Made by a program: the position numbers and the translations under genes. From an uncultured Halieaceae bacterium (GTDB lineage: Bacteria > Pseudomonadota > Gammaproteobacteria > Pseudomonadales > Halieaceae), in the NCBI GenBank assembly GCA_913063005.1, contig CAJXZI010000167.1:1-5106 (forward strand): a stretch of DNA of 5,106 bases, written 5' to 3'. Shown here in pieces: positions 1 through 5,051 of this stretch. The notes below the pieces were generated by a model. The model did no database searches and had not been told where the DNA came from. It was given only the letters and a program-made list of their open reading frames with translations. Position 1 is the first letter of the stretch, and each line of letters opens with the position of its first letter.

Positions 1-680
1 TGCAGCTGGAAAACCTACAGCAAACACATTCAGTGAAGGTGCTGCACGAGATACCTCCAGTGGTCGAGGAGGAGCACCGATCGCTACAGTACCGAGTCAC
101 GTTAGATCCAGACACTGGCGCCCTAGGCACCCGACTCCACTACCAGGAAAGTGTGAACGGTGATGTGATGCTTCGCGGCATTGTTCATGCGTCAGAGAGT
201 GCAAGTGGTCACTCAAAAGTGGATTTTATCCAAGGCGAGTTGTTTTGGGATTTGAGCGAAGATACCGACGAACTACGACATGGATTTCGCTTTGATGCTC
301 GTGCGCGCGGCCGAGGTGAAGCCTCCTCTGTTTCACTCAATTACGCGCTACAGTACATAGCCAGCCCACAATGGGAGGCACGTCTGGCGGTCTTGAACAC
401 GCGGTCTTTTGGTGGCGAGTCCAATACCGATATCCAGTTTCAAGCGCGTAGCCAACTCAGCTATCGCGCAAGCCCGGCAATCAGTCTCAATATCGAGTAC
501 TACTCGCAGTTGGGTGCGATTGATGATTTCAACCCTTGGAAAAATCAAAAGCATCAAATCGGCCCGAGTGTGAATTGGCGGGTTGCTAATGGCTGGACGC
601 TCTACGGTGGCGTGCTGTCGAGTATGAACAACAGCTCGCCCGATACGGTCTATCGGATGTGGGTCACCAAGGCGTTCTGA
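1..680 (+). CDS. Probable outer-membrane beta-barrel protein, C-terminal part (5' end outside window)
   Basis: The reading frame is open from base 3 to the TGA at 678-680, giving 225 visible residues. A GTG at 33 could in principle start it, but no clear Shine-Dalgarno precedes it, the frame stays open upstream and a start there would give no signal peptide, so a truncated longer gene is more likely. The C-terminal two thirds shows alternating polar/hydrophobic stretches separated by short turns (for example around SVSLNYALQYI, ISLNIEYYSQL and GWTLYGGVLSS), and the protein ends in VTKAF. Amphipathic strands with a terminal aromatic residue are the usual signature of outer-membrane barrels recognised by the BAM complex. 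The segment before them is acidic and polar. I do not recognise the family, and no substrate or role can be given. A periplasmic beta-rich protein is the main alternative. The gene is convergent with the MAPEG gene, 274 bp away. Confidence 0.72.
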   Translation, partial: QLENLQQTHSVKVLHEIPPVVEEEHRSLQYRVTLDPDTGALGTRLHYQESVNGDVMLRGIVHASESASGHSKVDFIQGELFWDLSEDTDELRHGFRFDARARGRGEASSVSLNYALQYIASPQWEARLAVLNTRSFGGESNTDIQFQARSQLSYRASPAISLNIEYYSQLGAIDDFNPWKNQKHQIGPSVNWRVANGWTLYGGVLSSMNNSSPDTVYRMWVTKAF

Positions 681-686
681 ATCTTG

Positions 687-711
687 AGTGACCGCCTTAC
701 CTGTGGTCACT
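687..711 (+). terminator. Weak hairpin just after the beta-barrel gene
   Basis: AGTGACC (687-693) and GGTCACT (705-711) form a perfect 7-bp stem with an 11-nt loop, beginning 6 nt after the stop codon. No T-run follows, so it is not a canonical intrinsic terminator; it could be a 3'-end stabilising structure or part of a Rho-dependent end. GGTCAC at 662-667, inside the gene's last codons, could compete for pairing with GTGACC at 688-693. Confidence 0.3.
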
Positions 712-769
712 GAGAGAGACTTGTTCGCTACGAGAGTAAACGCGAGAAGCGCAACAAAATCGTCCCAGT

Positions 770-821
770 AAAAAATAAGCCGCCAACTACCCCATTAATG
801 AGCCCATCTCTCAGGGCTTAT
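770..821 (-). terminator. Candidate intrinsic terminator for the MAPEG transcript
   Basis: Read leftward on the minus strand, a 7-bp inverted repeat (ATAAGCC at 821-815, GGCTTAT at 781-775) runs directly into a T-run (complement of the six A at 770-775). A stem followed at once by a U-tract is the intrinsic-terminator layout. It lies 134 nt or more beyond the MAPEG stop codon. Against it: the loop is 33 nt and the stem only moderately GC-rich. A competing tighter hairpin exists at 798-805/814-821 (8 bp including one G-T pair, 8-nt loop). Confidence 0.3.
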
Positions 822-954
822 CGCCAGGCGCCGGTCCTATTTTTGCCTGCGGGTTCTCCGTGCAAGTTCTTCGTGTACGCTCGTCACGTCCCAACGTGCA
901 GAGTCTTACTACGGCGACCATTCACCTCAATATCATGCCGCTCGGGCGCCGTCG

Positions 955-1344
955 CTACAGACCATTCATGATTAGCGTAACGGCCACACACAGCATGACC
1001 AACCACGTACCAATGTTACCGACCATACCGAAGGGGTTCGGCATTTTGGCCTGCTGGATTCCATACGCATGAAAGATACGTACAACGAACAAGGTGCCAC
1101 CCAGGATATTAATCGTTTGTGCAGACGCGCCGCTCATCGCCATCAAGCCAAGACCGATCAAAATACTAGGTACGTATTCGGTGTTATTACCATGCGCACG
1201 GACTGCCTTCTCGAGTAGGACGGGATCGCCTGCGTCTCCTTGTGCTTTGAAGCGATTCCTAACCACATTCATCGCCAAGAGAAATGTAAGTAAAACATTG
1301 AGGCCTATCCAAAGCGACAATGCGCTCAGTTGTGCTGCTTCCAT
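955..1344 (-). CDS. MAPEG family membrane protein
   Basis: This 129-residue protein is of normal length for bacterial MAPEG proteins (membrane-associated proteins in eicosanoid and glutathione metabolism), small inner-membrane proteins that in characterised members bind glutathione and act on lipophilic electrophiles or peroxides. Four hydrophobic segments are visible, at about residues 8-28, 57-71, 74-92 and 107-127. The conserved loop after helix 1 is present: E45, then R49-A-H-G-N-N-T-E56 and YVP, the polar motif tied to glutathione binding in the family. A second typical motif is R89-x-x-H92-A-Y-G95. The ATG at 1344 is preceded by GGAG (complement of 1355-1358) with a 10-nt spacer. It lies 221 bp downstream of the serine hydrolase gene on the same strand, so it could be co-transcribed or have its own promoter. 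Whether it uses glutathione, and on what substrate, cannot be told; many bacterial members are uncharacterised. Confidence 0.92.
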   Translation of the reverse strand: MEAAQLSALSLWIGLNVLLTFLLAMNVVRNRFKAQGDAGDPVLLEKAVRAHGNNTEYVPSILIGLGLMAMSGASAQTINILGGTLFVVRIFHAYGIQQAKMPNPFGMVGNIGTWLVMLCVAVTLIMNGL

Positions 1345-1395
1345 GGTGTCTGATCTCCGTGTCTGTATGCTCAGTTTTTAACTTCTGCTAATTTA

Positions 1396-1440
1396 ATCCA
1401 GCCCCCCGGCTTGCCTTCATGCTGTGCGCTCCGGCTGGAT
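1396..1440. repeat. Inverted repeat upstream of the MAPEG gene
   Basis: ATCCAGCC (1396-1403) and GGCTGGAT (1433-1440) are perfect 8-bp inverted copies separated by 29 bp. The near arm begins 52 bp upstream of the MAPEG start, in the 221-bp spacer after the serine hydrolase gene. It may be a hairpin ending hydrolase transcription (no T-run follows on the minus strand) or a protein-binding dyad controlling MAPEG. No convincing -10/-35 pair was found between it and the start codon. Confidence 0.35.
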
Positions 1441-1565
1441 ATTGGGCCCCTCTGATTGTTGGCTTTTATCACGCCCACGTCTTCTGTAAATCAGGAGCAC
1501 CGTGCCTTCTTGCTTTTTACTGTGCGCGCTTTAACAAGTTTACCGCTGGTCGACAGACTGTGCCC

Positions 1566-2786
1566 TCATTTAAGGGCGCCGTAAACGATGTTTTTGAGCT
1601 GGCCTCTGAAATTAAATGTCGATGAAGGAATAAGCTGGGTCATAAAAATAACCTGAAGGTCCTCCTCAGGGTCGACCCAGAAAATAGTAGATGCCCGCCC
1701 ACCCCAATAAAAATCGCCAGCGCCAACACTGGCGGATGCGACTTCATCCAAGGTTGATGCGAAACCCAAACCAAAACCCACACCTTCATTCGCGGTTTCA
1801 GAGAAAGCACCCAAGGCCATTTGCGCAAGCGACTGGCCATTGGCTAAATGATTAGCCGTCATGAGCTCGAGTGTTCGTCGACCCAAAAGCTGATAACCGT
1901 TGTATTGGCCTCCCTGACGCAGCATCTCGCAGAAGGCCATGTAGTCCGCGGTAGTACCAACCAGTCCCCCACCACCAGAAAAGAAATTGCGCCGGTGCCG
2001 GTAATGACTGGTCTCAGGGTCGTCCTCCAAGATCAGCTTTTTGTCAGGCATCCGCAGGTAGCAGGCGGCGAAACGATCCGCCTGTTCATCGGTGACCCTG
2101 AACCCCGTATCGACCATGCCGAGTGGCCCGAAAATGCGCTCCTGTAAAAACGACTCGAACGGCTGGCCTGAGATAATTTCTACCAAGGCGCCACAAACAT
2201 CAGTCGCAAGTGAATAACACCAGCGCTGACCTGGATCGTATAAGAGCGGCACACCGCCAAGCTTGTCGGCAAAATCAAGAAGCGTTTCACCTCCGCCGCG
2301 TGCAACCCCTAAGTCTTGATAAACATCGTCAACTGGCGTCTCCATACCCGGCAGCAGACCGCCGTAAGTAAGGCCTGCGGTGTGACTGAGAATATGCTGC
2401 ATCGTGACGGGGGAAGACGGTCGACGCGTAACCATCTCATCGCCGGCACCGTCTTGCCAGACACGTTGCTCGCGCCATGAGGGTATGAATCGATGAACGG
2501 GGTCAGTCAGCTGAAAGCGTCCCTCCTCCCACAACATCATCAAAGCGACAGAGGTAATCGGCTTGGTCATCGAATAGATGCGGAAAATAGTATCGTCACG
2601 CATCGGCTTAGTGCGCTCGCGGTCCATCAGCCCCATGGACTCGAAATACGCGGGCATACCGTGTCGAGATACTAAAACCTGGCAACCGGGAATCTTACCC
2701 GGGTCGACGTAGTTTTCTCTCAGGTGTGTGCCAATCCTCGCCAGCTTTTCTTTCTGGAATCCCGCAGCCGTCGCGTCTACTTCCAT
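1566..2786 (-). CDS. Serine hydrolase of the beta-lactamase fold (family VIII carboxylesterase, EstB-like)
   Basis: The 406-residue protein belongs to the beta-lactamase/penicillin-binding-protein-like serine hydrolases and most resembles family VIII carboxylesterases, which hydrolyse short-chain esters and sometimes beta-lactams. The nucleophile motif S72-M-T-K75 lies in IFRIYSMTKPITSVALM. The second catalytic motif is Y191-S-L in CYSLATDVCGAL, the Y-x-x form seen in esterases instead of the Y-x-N of class C beta-lactamases. W361-G-G363 occupies the place of the KTG box, also typical of EstB-type enzymes. Other family landmarks are HILSHTAGLTYG (131-142) and FFSGGGGLVGTTADY (268-282), and length fits the family. 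No signal peptide is seen, so a cytoplasmic location is inferred. The ATG at 2786 has GAGG (complement of 2797-2800) 10 nt upstream. It is divergent from the HSL-family hydrolase and upstream of the MAPEG gene. A small hairpin (GCCCT 1562-1566 with AGGGC 1573-1577) overlaps its stop codon. Substrate unknown. Confidence 0.95.
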   Translation of the reverse strand: MEVDATAAGFQKEKLARIGTHLRENYVDPGKIPGCQVLVSRHGMPAYFESMGLMDRERTKPMRDDTIFRIYSMTKPITSVALMMLWEEGRFQLTDPVHRFIPSWREQRVWQDGAGDEMVTRRPSSPVTMQHILSHTAGLTYGGLLPGMETPVDDVYQDLGVARGGGETLLDFADKLGGVPLLYDPGQRWCYSLATDVCGALVEIISGQPFESFLQERIFGPLGMVDTGFRVTDEQADRFAACYLRMPDKKLILEDDPETSHYRHRRNFFSGGGGLVGTTADYMAFCEMLRQGGQYNGYQLLGRRTLELMTANHLANGQSLAQMALGAFSETANEGVGFGLGFASTLDEVASASVGAGDFYWGGRASTIFWVDPEEDLQVIFMTQLIPSSTFNFRGQLKNIVYGALK

Positions 2787-2990
2787 AATGTTTTTACCTC
2801 GTTATTCTCGGATCGCATTACTCCACTGTATACGACCCACTTTTTGCACACGCGTCGCAGTGTTGAGCACCGCACGTCACTAATCACATGGCCTAATATC
2901 GCCTCATGAAGATGGCAACGCAATTCAATGATGCGTCTGCTGAATAAATGTCTAAACTGACCCAATAAGCTAAAACAATAAGGACGCACC
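2787..2990. promoter_or_regulatory. Divergent promoter region between the two hydrolase genes
   Basis: This 204-bp gap separates the start codons of two divergently transcribed hydrolase genes, so it must hold leftward and rightward transcription starts unless either gene is read from elsewhere. Ribosome sites are clear at both ends: GAGG for the left gene (complement of 2797-2800) and AAGGA at 2980-2984, 6 nt before the right gene's ATG. No pair of boxes closely matching sigma-70 consensus was found. TATACA on the minus strand (near 2828-2833) and TAATAT near 2894-2899 on the plus strand are possible -10 elements without good partners. Two imperfect dyads, GCAGTG-ttgag-CACCGC (2857-2873, one mismatch) and an 18-bp one at about 2873-2890 (6 of 9 pairs), might be operator sites, but both are weak. 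No regulator gene lies in the window. Confidence 0.5.
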
Positions 2991-4028
2991 ATGAATATGC
3001 AGCTCGCGGTCATTGACCTCCTCAGAGGCATGCCTCGACCATTTCTTCGCATGCTCGCAGGCAAACCCGCCAGCATCGACGGTAATACGCTCGATCTCAA
3101 TATGCATATGATGGCCAAGCTTGCGGCGAGAGGCGCGAGCGATGACGACGCACCGATGTCAGTTGCCGCATTCAGGGCGGCTGCAAGTGCCTATAACGGG
3201 CTGAATTTACCCGTCGCCAAGGGTGTCACTACGTCAGACACAGCCTTTGCACTGCTGGGAAATAACTTACAAGCGCGTGTTTATCGACCCGCGACCCTCT
3301 CAGGACCACTGCCCGCAGTCCTCTTTTTCCACCAAGGTGGGCTCGTCATTATGGATCATCTAACCGATGATCATTTCTGCTCACTCCTGGCTGCGCGATG
3401 TAAAGCCGTTGTCATTTCACTCGACTACCGGCTTTGCCCCGAGCATGCCTTCCCTGCACCCATTGAGGATGCGGAGGCGCTGTGGCATCACGTTCAAGAA
3501 AACGCGGTTGAAATGAACATCGATCCAGAGCGTGTAGCGCTTGCCGGAGACAGCGCTGGAGGACTTATCAGCAGCAGCCTCGCCATTAGCTTAAGAAATA
3601 GTGGAGGGACGCAACCCGCAGCTATGTGCCTTGCCTACCCCTGGGTAACCACCAACAACGAGAACCAACCTTCGCTCAGTAGTTGCGCGAACGCCTTTCC
3701 GTTAACCGCTGACACCATGCACTTCTTCAACGAGCAGGTTTTTCCAAACGATCGAGAGAAAGACAGCGCCTTGGCCAATCCGCTTCACGTGGAGGACCTA
3801 GGCAACTTGCCACCCACAGTCATTGGCACCGCGGGATTCGATCCGATTCGGGACCAAGGCAATGCCTTTGCACAGCGACTTATCGACGCAGGTAATGAGG
3901 TAGAACATTTCTGCTTCAAGAACCTCACACACAGCTATCTCATGTTTGGTCGCGTCAGTCGCGCCGCGGAGGAGGCCTGCGAGCAACTCGCATCATCCCT
4001 ATCAAAGGTACTCAACCGCACAGACTGA
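2991..4028 (+). CDS. Alpha/beta hydrolase, hormone-sensitive-lipase family (esterase/lipase, fold-3)
   Basis: The 345-residue protein is a bacterial HSL-family (family IV) carboxylesterase, a cytoplasmic enzyme type that hydrolyses short- to medium-chain esters. The nucleophile elbow is G186-D-S188-A-G-G191. The acid is D284 in GFDPIRDQG, and the base is H314 in NLTHSYLMF, completing a Ser-Asp-His triad in the right order and spacing. The family signature DYRLCPEHAFPAP (145-157) is intact. The oxyanion-hole motif is H114-Q-G-G117 where HGGG is usual: Gln replaces the first glycine, while the two glycines that donate the oxyanion-hole amides in the family are kept. The first ~85 residues form the variable N-terminal cap region and contain no obvious signal peptide. 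ATG 2991 is chosen because AAGGA ends 6 nt before it; a second Met two codons on would be spaced less well. It is divergent from the serine hydrolase and convergent with the SDR gene, whose stop is 17 bp away. Substrate unknown. Confidence 0.96.
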   Translation: MNMQLAVIDLLRGMPRPFLRMLAGKPASIDGNTLDLNMHMMAKLAARGASDDDAPMSVAAFRAAASAYNGLNLPVAKGVTTSDTAFALLGNNLQARVYRPATLSGPLPAVLFFHQGGLVIMDHLTDDHFCSLLAARCKAVVISLDYRLCPEHAFPAPIEDAEALWHHVQENAVEMNIDPERVALAGDSAGGLISSSLAISLRNSGGTQPAAMCLAYPWVTTNNENQPSLSSCANAFPLTADTMHFFNEQVFPNDREKDSALANPLHVEDLGNLPPTVIGTAGFDPIRDQGNAFAQRLIDAGNEVEHFCFKNLTHSYLMFGRVSRAAEEACEQLASSLSKVLNRTD

Positions 4029-4045
4029 ATATTCTGAGCTCGGCG

Positions 4046-4804
4046 TTACCCCACCATGCGACGGGTAAGCCATCGGCTTACCCCCATTCCAAACAACCTA
4101 CTCAATCGGTGCCAGGTTTTCGTTGACGAGCCGAGCACATGGTGAAGCTCGCGACGCTGCGTCAGCCCAAAGACCGCCGAGGCGACGGCCTCAGGCTTTA
4201 AGTCCCAGCTCATGTTTTCGAGTTGCCGAGGGTCCAACGAGCGGCCCATTTCGGTATCGATCACCGGCGGCTTGATACAGGTCACGTATATGTCGTCGCT
4301 CTCCCATTCCAGATTGAGTGCCTGTGTGATGCCATCAACGTAAAACTTAGTTGCACTGTAAACAGCAAGAAGCGGAATGCCGTGAATGCTCGACGCCGAG
4401 CAGAGATTAATCACCATGGCGCCTTCGGTCGCCTTGAGCATAGGGTGAGCCGCACAAGACACCAAGGTAAGACCCGTGACGTTTACGTCCACCATCGCGC
4501 GAATCTGGCTCTCAGTGTGAGTCATTATTTCCCCACCGGATAAAACGCCAGCATTGTTCACGAGCACATCGAGCCGACCGCCCGAAGCGTGTGAAAAAGT
4601 AGTCAATGCTTGATCGATAGAGGCGCTGTCGCGAACATCACAGAACCCCGCGACGGCGTCCTTGAACTCTGGCTCAGACAAAAGCGCTTCACAGCGCGCC
4701 GCGTTGATATCAAATAAGCCGACTCGATAGCCCTCGTGCGCGAAATGGCGCGCTATCGCCAGACCAATACCCTGCGCAGCGCCTGTAATAAAGACTGCCT
4801 TCAT
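4046..4804 (-). CDS. Short-chain dehydrogenase/reductase (classical SDR family oxidoreductase)
   Basis: This 252-residue protein has the full classical SDR layout, a soluble NAD(P)-dependent oxidoreductase acting on alcohol/ketone pairs. The cofactor motif is T7-G-A-A-Q-G-I-G14. D32 at the end of strand 2 (GLFDIN) occupies the position that usually favours NAD(H) over NADP(H). CDV at 55-57, N83-N-A-G86 and N108 are in place. The catalytic set is S136, Y149 and K153 (YSATK), with the family's usual 13-residue Ser-Tyr step. The usual PG after strand 6 is P179-P180 here (IKPPVIDTEM). The tail from about residue 230 is basic and hydrophobic and not diagnostic. The ATG at 4804 is the first possible start: an in-frame TGA lies two codons upstream, and AAAGGAG precedes it with an 11-nt spacer. 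It is convergent with the HSL-family hydrolase; a pathway link to the nearby esterases is plausible but unproven. Substrate cannot be assigned. Confidence 0.96.
   Translation of the reverse strand: MKAVFITGAAQGIGLAIARHFAHEGYRVGLFDINAARCEALLSEPEFKDAVAGFCDVRDSASIDQALTTFSHASGGRLDVLVNNAGVLSGGEIMTHTESQIRAMVDVNVTGLTLVSCAAHPMLKATEGAMVINLCSASSIHGIPLLAVYSATKFYVDGITQALNLEWESDDIYVTCIKPPVIDTEMGRSLDPRQLENMSWDLKPEAVASAVFGLTQRRELHHVLGSSTKTWHRLSRLFGMGVSRWLTRRMVG
4063..4083 (+). terminator. Perfect 9-bp hairpin at the convergent gene ends
   Basis: GGGTAAGCC (4063-4071) and GGCTTACCC (4075-4083) pair perfectly around a 3-nt loop, starting 35 nt after the stop of the HSL-family hydrolase and lying within the last codons of the opposing SDR gene. 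It could stop or stabilise the hydrolase transcript, or act as a bidirectional structure for the convergent pair, whose coding regions are only 17 bp apart. There is no T-run after it on either strand, so canonical intrinsic termination is doubtful. GGCGTTACCC at 4042-4051, over the SDR stop codon, could pair with the same GGGTAAGCC arm with one bulged base, giving an alternative fold. Confidence 0.4.
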
Positions 4805-4987
4805 AGATCACCCCACTCCTTTCTGATTATTTTCTCGTTACTTGCTCGTCGCTTTTTTCATTTTAGTCATTGTCGTTTTTCTATTTTTTCTTCTCGCGCG
4901 AACACTGCTCATTATTTTTATTGTGTTCTGCTGTAGACCAATCGCCGGCCACCCCGTAAGTAGAGCACGGAAAAAGACGTATCCCAA
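4805..4987. other. T-biased non-coding region upstream of the SDR gene
   Basis: With the repeats to its right this makes about 300 bases without a supported gene. From 4821 to 4890 the plus strand has 42 T against 7 A in 70 bases, so an SDR leader transcript starting upstream would be very A/G-rich. T-runs of 5-6 occur at 4853-4858, 4876-4880, 4884-4889 and 4915-4919. No good -35/-10 pair was found on the minus strand; A-rich DNA here could act as an UP-like or easily melted promoter element. A 24-codon minus-strand reading frame ending at 4838 encodes a very basic peptide but has no ribosome site and is not called as a gene. Confidence 0.4.
4816..4822 (-). promoter_or_regulatory. Ribosome binding site of the SDR gene
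   Basis: The minus strand reads AAAGGAG here, a strong match to the anti-Shine-Dalgarno. The spacer to the ATG is 11 nt, longer than the usual 5-9, but the in-frame TGA just upstream of the ATG rules out an earlier start in this frame. A second G-rich stretch (GGGGTGAT) lies closer to the ATG and might contribute. Confidence 0.55.
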
Positions 4988-5043
4988 GAACACAGGAACA
5001 CAGGAACACAGGAACACAGGAACACAGGAACACAGGAACACAG
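4988..5043. repeat. Tandem array: 7 exact copies of an 8-bp unit (GAACACAG)
   Basis: Seven perfect head-to-tail copies of GAACACAG fill 4988-5043, followed by a partial GAA (5044-5046). No copy differs from another, which points to recent expansion or ongoing slippage homogenisation. The unit is not a multiple of three and contains no stop in any frame on either strand: the plus strand reads EHRNTGTQ and the minus strand VPVFLCSC as recurring octapeptides. The array sits 184 bp upstream of the SDR start codon. Read on the minus strand (towards the SDR gene), the unit is CTGTGTTC. Confidence 0.98.
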
Positions 5044-5051
5044 GAAATCTA

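Noticed and set aside
348..710. Minus-strand 120-codon open frame opposite the beta-barrel gene
   Set aside because: It is a shadow of the plus-strand gene, without domain features, whereas the plus-strand translation has a coherent barrel-like pattern.
798..971. Plus-strand 57-codon open frame starting ATG at 798
   Set aside because: No ribosome site, a Cys/Arg/Ser-rich composition typical of non-coding frames, and its end overlaps the MAPEG gene on the other strand.
1566..2786. True beta-lactamase (ampC-like)
   Set aside because: Y-S-L instead of Y-x-N, W-G-G instead of KTG, and no signal peptide fit the family VIII esterase group better than a periplasmic class C beta-lactamase.
2857..2890. 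Operator dyads in the divergent promoter region
   Set aside because: GCAGTG/CACCGC has a mismatch in a 6-bp arm, and the neighbouring 18-bp dyad matches in only 6 of 9 pairs; such matches are expected by chance. They are noted in the region's entry but not called as sites.
2777..3118. Minus-strand 113-codon open frame overlapping the divergent region
   Set aside because: It lies mostly opposite the 5' end of the well-supported HSL-family hydrolase and crosses the intergenic region; the sequence looks random and overlaps the start of the serine hydrolase.
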